DNA of 64,000 nucleotides from Thermosporothrix hazakensis (GTDB taxonomy: Bacteria > Chloroflexota > Ktedonobacteria > Ktedonobacterales > Ktedonobacteraceae). Positions within the stretch are counted from its first letter, which is position 1. Each line of letters begins with the position of its first letter. This document shows positions 34,811 through 43,309 of the stretch, one piece after another. The position numbers and the translations under genes are program-made. The notes beneath the pieces were generated by a model, which was given only the letters and a program-made list of their open reading frames with translations, was not told the origin of the DNA and ran no database searches. The stretch covers positions 92,929 to 156,928 of the forward strand of contig NZ_QKUF01000015.1 in NCBI RefSeq assembly GCF_003253565.1. Reading direction: 5' to 3'.

Positions 34811-36010
34811 CTACACCAAATCCAGGAGCAACTGTTGAGGCTTCTCGACCATCTGCTTGAAGCGCTCAAGGAAACGTCCGGCAAGCGCTCCATCGATCAG
34901 GCGGTGATCGAACGAGAGCGCCAACTGCATCATCGGTCGAATCTCGATTGCCCCATTGCACACAACCGGCTGTTCCTGCAAACGTCCAACCGCCAGAATT
35001 GCCGCCTCCGGATAATTAATGATCGGGACGCCGTTACTACCGCCAAAGCTACCCACGTTATTCAGTGTAAAGGTACTGCCCGACACCTCTTGTAACGCCA
35101 GCGCCCGCTTCTGAGCTCGTGCCACCAGATCCTCAAGCTTCTGTGCGATCTGGATCACACTAAGCGTATCGGCGTTGCGCAAAACAGGAACCATCAGCCC
35201 TTCTTGCGTATCGGCCGCTATCCCGATATGAAATGAGCGCTTATAGATAATCTCGCGTCGCTCCTCATCCAGTGTTGCATTGAAAATCGGGAATTCCTTT
35301 AAAACAGGGATCAGAAGCTTGACCAACAACGGCAGATACGTCAGTCGAACACCACGTTCTTCCGCCAGTGGCTTGAGTTCCTGGCGCAACCCGACCAGCG
35401 CGGAGCCATCCAGTTCCCCGAAAGCAGTTGCATGAGGAATGGTGCGCCATGAGCGTTCCATGCGTTCAGCAATCTGGCGCCGCAGTCCGGTGAGCGGCAG
35501 GCGCTTCTCTTCTGCTTCCTCCTTCAGTTGTGCCGCACCATTCAGCGCGGGCTCGGCGCTCTTACGCTGAAGATAGGCTTCAAGGTCTGGCATAGTGATG
35601 CGTCCATTGGGTTGCGAGGACGGTACCTGAGCCAGATCAATATGCAACTCAAAGGCGCGTTTCCGGACAGCCGGAGCAGCCAGAACTGTCTTTGCCGAAA
35701 CAGAAGAACTCTGCGTGGCAACCGGCGGCGCAGGTGTTTCCGGGGCCACCTGCTTGACGTTTGAGGTCTTTGTGACATTCCCTTCAAAGGAGAGTAGCGG
35801 CGTCCCAACCTTCGCCACCTGTCCCTCAGGGACATGAATGGCCACAACCCGAGCGGAAACAGGAGACGGAATCTCAACAACTGCCTTATCCGTTTCGACC
35901 TCAACCATTGGCTGATCTAGCTTCACCAGCTCACCCGGCTGAACCAACCAGCGGCGAATTTCAGCTTCCTGCATTCCCTCGCCCAGATCCGGTAACTTAA
36001 ATTCCTGCAT
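34811..36010 (-). CDS. pdhC: Dihydrolipoamide acetyltransferase (E2) of a 2-oxoacid dehydrogenase complex
   Basis: A 399-residue E2 core protein. One N-terminal lipoyl domain (lipoylated Lys in VETDKAVVE, about residue 43), a flexible Pro/Ala-rich linker, a peripheral subunit-binding domain (APAVRKRAFELHIDLAQV...GRITMPDLEAYL) and a C-terminal catalytic domain (LTGLRRQIAERMERSWRTIPHA; active-site His-Asp in SFDHRLIDGALAGRF). It transfers the acyl group from lipoate to CoA. Only one lipoyl domain is present. It is 53 bp after the E1-beta gene. The complex could also use branched-chain oxoacids; E1 sequence and context favour pyruvate. Confidence 0.94.
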   Translation of the reverse strand: MQEFKLPDLGEGMQEAEIRRWLVQPGELVKLDQPMVEVETDKAVVEIPSPVSARVVAIHVPEGQVAKVGTPLLSFEGNVTKTSNVKQVAPETPAPPVATQSSSVSAKTVLAAPAVRKRAFELHIDLAQVPSSQPNGRITMPDLEAYLQRKSAEPALNGAAQLKEEAEEKRLPLTGLRRQIAERMERSWRTIPHATAFGELDGSALVGLRQELKPLAEERGVRLTYLPLLVKLLIPVLKEFPIFNATLDEERREIIYKRSFHIGIAADTQEGLMVPVLRNADTLSVIQIAQKLEDLVARAQKRALALQEVSGSTFTLNNVGSFGGSNGVPIINYPEAAILAVGRLQEQPVVCNGAIEIRPMMQLALSFDHRLIDGALAGRFLERFKQMVEKPQQLLLDLV

Positions 36011-36063
36011 AGTGACGATCTCCGTTCAAACACTGTACAACTTTCCTGAGAGGGAACACAGCT

Positions 36064-37041
36064 TTACGGTTCCAGCACGCGTCGAATCGCATCTCTTACC
36101 TTTCGGGCGTTCGGCAAATAGTAATCCTCCTGGCCGGGAACAGGGAACGGCGTATCATAGCCGGTTACACGCTCCACAGGCTTGAGCAGCGAGTACAGAC
36201 ACTGCTCGTTCAGAATTGATACGATCTCCGCGCCGACGCCGCCTGCTCGTGGAGCCTCATGGACCACAACCGCGCGTCCTGTTTTCGAGACAGAGGACAC
36301 AATAGCCTCCTCGTCCAGCGGCCAGATGGTGCGCAAATCGATGACCTCAACCGTTGCCCCGGTTTCCTGCTGGATCTGTCGCGCCGCGTCCAGCGCAACC
36401 GGAACCATTGCGCCATAGGCGAAGAGGCTGACATCCTCCCCTGCCTGCACAACGTTCGCCTTTCCGAGCGGGACCGTATAGTAATCTTCTGGCGTCTCCT
36501 GCCGAAACGAGCGATAGAGCTTGATATTTTCCAGAAACACCACCGGGTCGGGATCGTCCACAGCAGACACCAACAATCCTTTCGCATCATAGGGATTTGA
36601 GGGAATGACCACTTTCAGGCCGGGTGTTTGCAGGAACAATCCTTCCAGGCTATCCGAATGCAGTTCAGGAGTGCGCACACCTCCGCCATAGGGAGCCCGC
36701 ACCACCAGCGGACAGGTAAATACGCCACCAGAGCGAAAGCGCATACGAGCCGCCTGCGTCACTAACTGATTCATCCCCACATAGAGAAAGCCCGCGAACT
36801 GGATTTCCGCGACCGGGCGCATGCCATAGACAGCCATGCCAACCGAACTCCCAATAATAGCCGACTCGGCCAGCGGTGTATCAAAGACACGCTGCTCGCC
36901 AAAACGCTCTTGCAGCCGCTCAGTCACACGAAAGACACCGCCATTCGCTCCGATATCCTGGCCAAGCAGGACAACCCGCTGATCCCGCTCCAATATCAGC
37001 GCCAGCGCATTGTTCAACGCCTCTATCATCGTCATCTGCAT
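36064..37041 (-). CDS. pdhB: Pyruvate dehydrogenase E1 component, beta subunit
   Basis: A 325-residue transketolase-like beta subunit binding the pyrimidine side of thiamine diphosphate. Recognisable segments: MIEALNNALALILERDQRVVLLGQDIGANGGVFRVTERL in the N-terminal part (given as blocks), FDTPLAESAIIGSSVGMA, MRPVAEIQFAGF, CPLVVRAPYGGGVRTPELHSDSLE, and the C-terminal transketolase domain DLRTIWPLDEEAI...HEAPRAGGVGAEI. It is 6 bp after the alpha-subunit gene and forms the alpha2beta2 E1 that decarboxylates pyruvate and acetylates lipoate. Confidence 0.94.
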   Translation of the reverse strand: MQMTMIEALNNALALILERDQRVVLLGQDIGANGGVFRVTERLQERFGEQRVFDTPLAESAIIGSSVGMAVYGMRPVAEIQFAGFLYVGMNQLVTQAARMRFRSGGVFTCPLVVRAPYGGGVRTPELHSDSLEGLFLQTPGLKVVIPSNPYDAKGLLVSAVDDPDPVVFLENIKLYRSFRQETPEDYYTVPLGKANVVQAGEDVSLFAYGAMVPVALDAARQIQQETGATVEVIDLRTIWPLDEEAIVSSVSKTGRAVVVHEAPRAGGVGAEIVSILNEQCLYSLLKPVERVTGYDTPFPVPGQEDYYLPNARKVRDAIRRVLEP

Positions 37042-37047
37042 AGCAGT

Positions 37048-38124
37048 TTACTCCTGTGCATACTGTTGAGCATCGCGGCGCTGCGCCTGCAAACGGGGCG
37101 TCAGAGTCGCAGCAGTCCAATCGAAGAACGCATCAGGAGCGTTGGGAGGCAAAGCCAGCGCCTCATTCGCCGCCTGATTGATCTCTTCCTCAACGGCGGC
37201 CACAAGCTCGCGATCCTGTTCCTCGGTCAGCATTCCCTCAGCCAGCAGGAAGCGCCGCAAACGGGCAATCGGGTCTTTTGCCTTCCATGCCTCCACTTCC
37301 GCCTCATCGCGGTAGCGTCTGGGATCGTCGGCAGTGGTATGCGCCCCGATTCGATACGTCAGCGTCTCAATAAGCGTGGGGCCATCACCGGCACGGGCCT
37401 TCTCCACAGCCTGCTTCATAACCTCAAAGACGGCCAGTACATCATTGCCATCAACAAGTACGGAGGGAATGCCGAAGCCGGGACCACGCAGCGCAAGCGA
37501 AGGGGCCGCGGATTGCTTCTTGCGTGGCACACTGATTGCCCAACCGTTATTCTGTACCACAAAGACAGCAGGAGCCTGATACACTCCGGCAAAGTTCAGC
37601 GCCTCATTAAAATCTCCTTCAGAGGTCGCGCCATCGCCACACACACCAACGGCCACCACCGGATCGCCGGAGAGCTTCGCCGCCATCGCCAGACCGACAG
37701 CATGCAACATCTGGGTACCAATGACAATTTGAATCGGGAGAGTATGACACTCGGGTGGATAGGCAGCGGTAAAGCCACGGAAGCCATAAATAAGAGTGGG
37801 AAGAGGAATTCCTTTCCAGATATGTGAGGCAATTTCGCGATAGGAGGTTGCAAGCCAATCTTCCTGGCGCAAGGGTGCGGCGAGACCGACCGCCGTTGCT
37901 TCCTGCCCGACCAGCGAACCAAAAGTTGTGGCTCGCCCCTGACGCTGAAGCGCAATGATTTTGTGCGAGAACGTACGACCGAGCTGCATCGCACGATAGA
38001 GTTTGAGGAGCATCTCCTGCGGAGCGGGTCCAAGATCAGGCATGTTGCTAACAAGGGTACCCTCTTCATTGAGGATCTGGTATGCCACCATGCCACTATC
38101 AATCTGCCGGGTAGTCATGGACAT
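37048..38124 (-). CDS. pdhA: Pyruvate dehydrogenase E1 component, alpha subunit
   Basis: A 358-residue thiamine-diphosphate-binding subunit. The ThDP motif GDGATSEGDFNEALNFAGVYQAPAVFVVQNNGWA (GDG to NN) is intact; YRIGAHTTADDPRRYR carries the phosphorylation-loop region of the family, and EIASHIWKGIPLP the conserved substrate-channel part. First gene of the pdhA-pdhB-pdhC-lpd operon. Between it and leuD the upstream 108 bp contain a CGCCG/CGGCG hairpin just before the RBS AAGGAG, which could affect translation. Product is acetyl-CoA from pyruvate. Distinction from branched-chain E1 rests on family resemblance only. Confidence 0.92.
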   Translation of the reverse strand: MSMTTRQIDSGMVAYQILNEEGTLVSNMPDLGPAPQEMLLKLYRAMQLGRTFSHKIIALQRQGRATTFGSLVGQEATAVGLAAPLRQEDWLATSYREIASHIWKGIPLPTLIYGFRGFTAAYPPECHTLPIQIVIGTQMLHAVGLAMAAKLSGDPVVAVGVCGDGATSEGDFNEALNFAGVYQAPAVFVVQNNGWAISVPRKKQSAAPSLALRGPGFGIPSVLVDGNDVLAVFEVMKQAVEKARAGDGPTLIETLTYRIGAHTTADDPRRYRDEAEVEAWKAKDPIARLRRFLLAEGMLTEEQDRELVAAVEEEINQAANEALALPPNAPDAFFDWTAATLTPRLQAQRRDAQQYAQE

Positions 38125-38186
38125 TTCTCCTTCTACGACGCCGATAAGACGGCGCGGTGGGCCTTTACAACATTGTCACAAGCCAG

Positions 38187-38213
38187 AGGGAAAGGGTACC
38201 GACGCTGGTACCC
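38187..38213 (-). terminator. Terminator after leuD
   Basis: GGGTACC and GGTACCC arms with a 6-nt loop; on the minus strand TTTCCCTCT follows. It separates the leu genes from pdhA. Confidence 0.7.
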
Positions 38214-38232
38214 CCTACCTTCTTCAAGAGCT

Positions 38233-38862
38233 TCAGGCACTGGTAGTTATATCAAAGAGCCAGGGTGCATCCTGCCTGCGGCGCTGCTCATAGGCTGCAA
38301 TCTCATCCGCATGCGAGAGCGTCCAGCCGATATTGTCCAGGCCCTTGAGCATAGCATCTTTCTTAAACGCATCAATATCGAAATGGAGCACAGTGCCATC
38401 GGGCTTCACCACCGTTTGCGCTTCCAGATCAACCGTCAATTGATAGCCCTCGTTTGCTTCTACCTCTCTGAAAAGCTGCAACACCGTCGCTTCCGGCAAC
38501 ACGACAGGCAGAATTCCATTGTTAAAGCAATTATTGTAGAAAATGTCAGCGAAGCCAGGTGTGATAATAACCCGGAAACCATATTCCCGGATTGCCCAGG
38601 GAGCGTGCTCACGTGATGAACCACAACCGAAGTTCTTGCCGCTCAAGAGAATACTTGCACCCTGATAGCGGGGCTTGTTCAGCACAAAATCGGGATCGGG
38701 TTCACGCGTATCACCGATGTAGCGAAAGTTCGCAAAGAGCGCATCAGCAAATCCAGTTCGTCTGACAGTCTTCAGAAAGCGTGCAGGAGTGATCTCATCA
38801 GTATTGACATCGGTGCGATCCAGCGGCGCCACCAGCCCGGTATGTGTGATAAATGGTTCCAT
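38233..38862 (-). CDS. leuD: 3-isopropylmalate dehydratase small subunit
   Basis: A 209-residue aconitase-swivel-domain protein. LDRTDVNTDEITPARFL at the N-terminus (the D-x-DTD-x-I/P substrate loop), ILLSGKNFGCGSSREHAPWAI with the conserved GCGSSREH motif and PGFADIFYNNCFNNGILPV are all present. With LeuC it isomerises 2-isopropylmalate to 3-isopropylmalate in leucine synthesis. It follows leuC by 18 bp and is followed by a terminator. Confidence 0.96.
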   Translation of the reverse strand: MEPFITHTGLVAPLDRTDVNTDEITPARFLKTVRRTGFADALFANFRYIGDTREPDPDFVLNKPRYQGASILLSGKNFGCGSSREHAPWAIREYGFRVIITPGFADIFYNNCFNNGILPVVLPEATVLQLFREVEANEGYQLTVDLEAQTVVKPDGTVLHFDIDAFKKDAMLKGLDNIGWTLSHADEIAAYEQRRRQDAPWLFDITTSA

Positions 38863-38880
38863 CTCTTCTGTTCCTCTCGC

Positions 38881-40320
38881 TTAAGAATGGACGGTGACAG
38901 GGGAAAGTTCGGCAGGTTGCCACTCACGAATATCAACAAAGTGCCCGGCAATCGCGGCAGCAGCGGCCATAGCCGGACTGACCAGATGGGTACGCCCACC
39001 ACGTCCCTGACGGCCTTCAAAGTTACGATTGCTGGTAGAAGCGCAGCGCTCGCCCGCCTCAAGGCGATCACCATTCATTGCAATACACATACTGCATCCG
39101 GGCTCGCGCCACTGGAACCCGGCCTCACGAAAGATATCAGCAATGCCTTCCTCTTCAGCCATACGCCGCACGTTCATCGAGCCGGGTACCACCATTGCAC
39201 GCACATGTGGCGCGACCTGCTTGCCCTTCACGTAACGAGCGGCAAGGCGCAGGTCTTCAAGCCGCGAATTGGTACAGGAGCCGATAAAGACCGTATCCAG
39301 TCGTATCTCGGTGATCTTCTGCCCCGGCTGGAGCCCCATATACTTCAGCGCACGCTCCATCGCCAGACGTTTGATCGGGTCCGGTTCCTCTGCTGGATCG
39401 GGCACAGCTCCGGTGACCTCAACGGCCATACCGGGCGTTGTACCCCATGTCACCTGTGGAGCCAATCCCTCAATCGAGACCTCATAGACGGCATCGAATT
39501 GGGCATCGGGATCACTGGCAAGCAGCCTCCAGGCAGCAACGGCTCGCTCAAACAGCTCGCCTTCAGGCGCGTAGGGCCGTCCCTTGATATAGGCAAAGGT
39601 TGTCTCATCAGGGGCGACCATCCCGGCCCGCGCGCCCGCTTCAATCGCCATGTTGCAGAGCGTCATGCGCCCTTCCATCGAGAGGCTGCGCACGGCAGAG
39701 CCACTAAACTCGATGACATGACCTGTTCCAACATTGGTCCCGAGCTGCTGAATAACATACAGGGCAATGTCTTTGGCCGTGACGCCGGGAGAGATCGTGC
39801 CTTCAATACGAATATTCATTGTCTTCGGCTTTTTCTGTAAGAGGCACTGCGTTGCCAGAACATGTTCAACTTCACTGGTGCCAATTCCGATCGCGAACAC
39901 ACCAAAGGCGCCATGCGTCGATGTATGAGAGTCACCACAGACAACTGTCATGCCGGGAAGAGTGATTCCCAGTTCTGGTCCGATAATATGAACAATTCCC
40001 TGACGCTGATCCTGCATGTTAAATAGAGTGATACCAAAATCACGGGCATTCTGCTCAAGAGTGGTGATACAGACTTCGCTGTCCTTATCAATGACGTCGA
40101 GCATGCGCCGCCCCTGCACCGTCGGCACATTATGATCCAGAACCGCAATGGTAGCATCGGGCCGCCGAACGGGTCGTCCTGCCGCACGAAGCCCGGCAAA
40201 TGCCTGCGGGGATGTTGCTTCATGCACCAGATGACGATCAATATAGATCACCGGGGTTTCGCCCGGCACGTCGCGTACTACGTGAGCATTCCAGATCTTG
40301 TCAAACATGGTTTTTGACAT
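38881..40320 (-). CDS. leuC: 3-isopropylmalate dehydratase large subunit
   Basis: A 479-residue 4Fe-4S aconitase-family subunit. I start at ATG 40320 (MSKTMFDKIW), behind GGAGAAG; an upstream in-frame GTG-type extension of 21 residues has no conserved sequence. Motifs: VIYIDRHLVHEATSPQAFAGL, CGDSHTSTHGAFG, FIGSCTNSRLEDL, and the cluster cysteines in GSCTN and GCSMCIAMN. The terminal RTHLVSPAMAAAAAIAGHFVD is typical of LeuC. It works with LeuD as a heterodimer. Upstream, 222 bp from leuA, there is a long hairpin and a TATAAT, so an internal promoter is possible. Confidence 0.96.
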   Translation of the reverse strand: MSKTMFDKIWNAHVVRDVPGETPVIYIDRHLVHEATSPQAFAGLRAAGRPVRRPDATIAVLDHNVPTVQGRRMLDVIDKDSEVCITTLEQNARDFGITLFNMQDQRQGIVHIIGPELGITLPGMTVVCGDSHTSTHGAFGVFAIGIGTSEVEHVLATQCLLQKKPKTMNIRIEGTISPGVTAKDIALYVIQQLGTNVGTGHVIEFSGSAVRSLSMEGRMTLCNMAIEAGARAGMVAPDETTFAYIKGRPYAPEGELFERAVAAWRLLASDPDAQFDAVYEVSIEGLAPQVTWGTTPGMAVEVTGAVPDPAEEPDPIKRLAMERALKYMGLQPGQKITEIRLDTVFIGSCTNSRLEDLRLAARYVKGKQVAPHVRAMVVPGSMNVRRMAEEEGIADIFREAGFQWREPGCSMCIAMNGDRLEAGERCASTSNRNFEGRQGRGGRTHLVSPAMAAAAAIAGHFVDIREWQPAELSPVTVHS

Positions 40321-40490
40321 AGTGGTCTTCTCCGTAAGAGCAAAGAATGATAAGCCAGACACAGCGTGTGAGGCCAGAACCAATACCAGAAAAGTGGGAT
40401 CGTCTCTGTTCCCGGTTAGAAACAGGCCTATTACTTATTATATGCCAATCATTCTCGGAGCGCTAGAAAACAGGCAGGTTCTTTTATCGC

Positions 40491-40536
40491 GAGCAGGACA
40501 AAAGAAATGCGCGATCAAGAATCTTTTGCCCTGCTC
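40491..40536. other. Long hairpin between leuA and leuC
   Basis: Arms GAGCAGGACAAAAGA and TCTTTTGCCCTGCTC pair over 15 positions (one A-C mismatch or, on the minus strand, one G-U) around a 16-nt loop, six bases after the leuA stop codon. No T tract follows on the minus strand, so it is more likely an RNA-processing or stability element than a normal terminator. Confidence 0.6.
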
Positions 40537-40542
40537 AAAGCG

Positions 40543-41757
40543 CTAATCCGCAGTCTCAACGTTCAGCGAGGATTGTACGGTAGCAGAAGCAGCGGTACGG
40601 CCCAGTGCGGTTTCGGCGATATAGCGCATGTCCAGTTCTTCGAGTGTCTTTTTCTTACCAAGCAACAGTTTCGCCATCTCAAAGGCGCGTTGCAACTGTG
40701 CCTGCTCCAACTCATACCCGAGCTCACGCAACTGATGAGCAAGCGCAGCCCGGCCCGAGAGCTTCCCCATCGAGATACGACGTTCGTTCGCGCTCAAGCC
40801 AACCGATTCGGGGGTCATGATCTCATAGGTACGCGCATCCTTGAGCACACCATCCTGATGAATGCCACCGCCATGACTGAACGCGTTGCGCCCAACAACC
40901 GCCTTCGTCCATTGTGGTTGCATACCTGAATACTTCGCCACCAGACGGCTGACAGACGCGATTTTGGTCGTATCAATATGCACATCCATTCCCAGATCAG
41001 CGCTACGGGTGCGAATCGCCATAATGACCTCTTCCGAAGCAGCATTGCCCGCGCGTTCACCCAGACCATTGATACAACTATCCACGCGTTCCGCCCCGTT
41101 GCGCAGCGCCTCCATCGCATTCGCAACCGCCATTCCCAGATCATCATGGCAGTGCGCGGAGATACGAAGTGTGGGGAACTCGCGCTTGACAGAAGCAACC
41201 AGTTGACCGAACTCCCAGGGAAGCGCATAGCCGACAGTATCGCAGAGCGTCACAAAGCGCACCCCTTCTTTCACCAGCGCCTCACAGATCTCAAGGACAA
41301 AGTCCTGTTCGGTTCGCGTGGTATCTTCAAGGGCAAAGTCGATATTCTCGGTATACTGGCGCCCATGAGCTACGGCAACTCGGGCGAGCTCAAGTACTTC
41401 TTTGCGGGATTTTCCCAGTTTGATTTCACGATGAAGCGGAGAGGTGCTGATAAACGGCTGAATGGCCGGTTTAGCGGCGCGTTTCACCGCGTTCCAGGCA
41501 CAGTCGATATCGTCGAGATTGGCACGAGCAATTGCGCACACCTCTGATTTCTGAACCTTTGTTGCAATCAGGTGAACCGCTTCAAATTCGCCCGGGGAGG
41601 AAATCGGAAAACCACAATCCAACGTATCAAACCCCATCTCCTCCAGTGCCAGAGCAATCACGAGCTTTTCGCCGGGGAAATAGTTCACGCCGGGTGTCTG
41701 CTCGCCATCGCGCAGGGTCGTCTCATAAAACTTGATAATCCGTGGTTCCGTAGTCAT
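40543..41757 (-). CDS. leuA: 2-isopropylmalate synthase, short form lacking the allosteric domain
   Basis: A 404-residue DRE-TIM metallolyase. ETTLRDGEQTPGV (the DRE motif and start of the barrel), ISAHCHDDLGMAVANAMEAL (metal His pair) and INGLGERAGNAASEEVIMAI are all diagnostic; the family subdomains follow (NAFSHGGGIHQDGVLK). It condenses acetyl-CoA with 2-oxoisovalerate. Canonical LeuA has about 510 residues with a C-terminal leucine-binding domain; here the protein ends after subdomain II, so feedback inhibition by leucine is probably absent. Homocitrate or citramalate synthase are alternatives, but the adjacent leuC-leuD favour leucine synthesis. leuB is not in the window. Confidence 0.9.
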   Translation of the reverse strand: MTTEPRIIKFYETTLRDGEQTPGVNYFPGEKLVIALALEEMGFDTLDCGFPISSPGEFEAVHLIATKVQKSEVCAIARANLDDIDCAWNAVKRAAKPAIQPFISTSPLHREIKLGKSRKEVLELARVAVAHGRQYTENIDFALEDTTRTEQDFVLEICEALVKEGVRFVTLCDTVGYALPWEFGQLVASVKREFPTLRISAHCHDDLGMAVANAMEALRNGAERVDSCINGLGERAGNAASEEVIMAIRTRSADLGMDVHIDTTKIASVSRLVAKYSGMQPQWTKAVVGRNAFSHGGGIHQDGVLKDARTYEIMTPESVGLSANERRISMGKLSGRAALAHQLRELGYELEQAQLQRAFEMAKLLLGKKKTLEELDMRYIAETALGRTAASATVQSSLNVETAD

Positions 41758-42064
41758 AATCAGGCCACTCCTTTGTGAAAAACACTACCTGATCTCACCG
41801 AGTTTGGGTGCCAGTAGCGGGACATACTACGACAGAGCGCGTACTATTTTTCAGTTACCCGGTTACTATACCTCATCGTACAACTACACACTTAAAAATT
41901 GTACCATGCTTTCTTAAATCATTGTATAGTTACAGATGGAGAAAATCATATACTGAGGAAGGGAAAGCGAATTTCATTGGAAGAGGGAACATCAATCGCA
42001 GAAAGGTGGGGAAAGGCGCCAGAGAGAAAGGCGCAAGGGAAATCTCCTCGCGCCTTCCGGGTCT
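41758..42064. other. Region between hmgA and leuA
   Basis: Contains the hmgA terminator (42020-42056) at the far side and, nearer leuA, TACAAT and TATAGT -10-like boxes and a small hairpin CACC/GGTG enclosed by CTAC/GTAG (about 41787-41822). No T-box or recognisable leucine leader peptide is visible. RBS AAAGGAG lies just before leuA. Confidence 0.4.
42020..42056 (-). terminator. Terminator after hmgA
   Basis: Arms AAGGCGC and GCGCCTT with an inner GG/CC pair; on the minus strand followed by TCTCTCT. It lies 9 bp after the hmgA stop codon. Confidence 0.7.
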
Positions 42065-43228
42065 TCAGGAAATCCAGCTATACGGGTAGTTTGGATCGTC
42101 GACGGACTGTGCCGTTGTGGTAAGCTTCAGGGGATGGAAGGTATCTATCATGACGGCCATCTCCTCAGTTCGCTCCGCGCCGAGACTCTTTTCCACGGCG
42201 CCCGGCTGTGGGCCGTGAGGAATACCCCGCGGATGCAGCGTAATCGAGGCCACTTCCACGCCTCGACGGCTCCCGAAGTTCCCGTTGACATAATAGATCA
42301 TCTCATCACTATCGATATTGCTGTGATTATAGGGCACAGGGATCGACAGCGGATGATAGTCCAGCTTGCGCGGCACAAACGAGCATACTACAAAGTTTGG
42401 ACCTTCAAACGTCTGATGCACAGGTGGCGGCTGATGCACGCGTCCGGTGATAGGCTCAAAATCATGAATATTGAAGATCCAGGGATACTCGTAGCCATCC
42501 CAACCAACCACGTTCAGGGGATGATGGTCAAACCAGTAGCTCGTAAAGGTATTGCCGACCTTTAAGCGGACCTCGAAGTCGCCTGCTTCAAGGTGCGTTA
42601 TCAGCTCTTCCGGACGCCGAATATCGCGCTCGCAATACGGGGCATGTTCAAGCATCTGCCCGTACTGGTTGAGATAGCGCTTCGGTGGAACCAGCGAGCC
42701 CCGCGCCTCGACAGCGAGGAAGACCGTCTCCGGGCTATCGGCTTCGATCAAGAAGCGGAACGTCGTTCCCCGAGGAATAATGATATAGTCGCCCTGGTGG
42801 TAGGGAAGCAACCCGAAGTTCGTTTCCAGCGTGCCATGTCCCTCATGGACAAAGTACATCAGATCGTTTTCGGCATCGCGGAAGTAATAGTTCATCGGCT
42901 CCGTCGGCTTGGCAACACCGATCACCACATCATCGTTATACATCAAAGCCTGGCGCCCGAACACAGGATCTCCCCCACGAGGCAACTGCGCGGTTTTGAA
43001 ATGGTGATGCCGCTGATAGCCTTCATCCCAGAGTTCGTGCCGGGTCGGAGGCGTATATTTTTCCACCTTTTTCACTGCGGTTGGCGGATAGTGATAATAC
43101 AGGATCGAGTAGTTCCCGGAAAAGCCTTCAGTCCCGAAGACCTCTTCAGCATACAGACCACCATCAGGCCTGCGAAACTGCGTATGTCGCTTTGGCGGAA
43201 TCTGCCCCAGGCGATGATAGCTAGGCAT
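42065..43228 (-). CDS. hmgA: Homogentisate 1,2-dioxygenase
   Basis: A 387-residue cupin-fold non-haem iron dioxygenase that opens the ring of homogentisate to maleylacetoacetate. Recognised by PRGTTFRFLIE, HAPYCERDIRRPEEL (cf. family), GWDGYEYPWIFNIHDFEPITGRVHQPPPVHQTFEG blocks and the metal-site HYNHSN-like PVPYNHSNIDSDEMIYYVNG. It starts with ATG behind AGGAGG. Third gene of the tyrosine-degradation operon, 81 bp after the fumarylacetoacetase-family gene. The length is somewhat shorter than the ~430 residues of human/Pseudomonas enzymes. Confidence 0.93.
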   Translation of the reverse strand: MPSYHRLGQIPPKRHTQFRRPDGGLYAEEVFGTEGFSGNYSILYYHYPPTAVKKVEKYTPPTRHELWDEGYQRHHHFKTAQLPRGGDPVFGRQALMYNDDVVIGVAKPTEPMNYYFRDAENDLMYFVHEGHGTLETNFGLLPYHQGDYIIIPRGTTFRFLIEADSPETVFLAVEARGSLVPPKRYLNQYGQMLEHAPYCERDIRRPEELITHLEAGDFEVRLKVGNTFTSYWFDHHPLNVVGWDGYEYPWIFNIHDFEPITGRVHQPPPVHQTFEGPNFVVCSFVPRKLDYHPLSIPVPYNHSNIDSDEMIYYVNGNFGSRRGVEVASITLHPRGIPHGPQPGAVEKSLGAERTEEMAVMIDTFHPLKLTTTAQSVDDPNYPYSWIS

Positions 43229-43309
43229 TAGAAACCTCCTGAGTTGTCGATCAACCAGAAAACAGGGAGGGCCGCCCTCATAGCAGCCCTCAAACGAAAC
43301 ACCGGGCCT

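Noticed and set aside
43229..43309. GAGGGC/GCCCTC hairpin between the FAH and hmgA genes
   Set aside because: Short and without T tract; could be a chance fold in GC-rich spacer.
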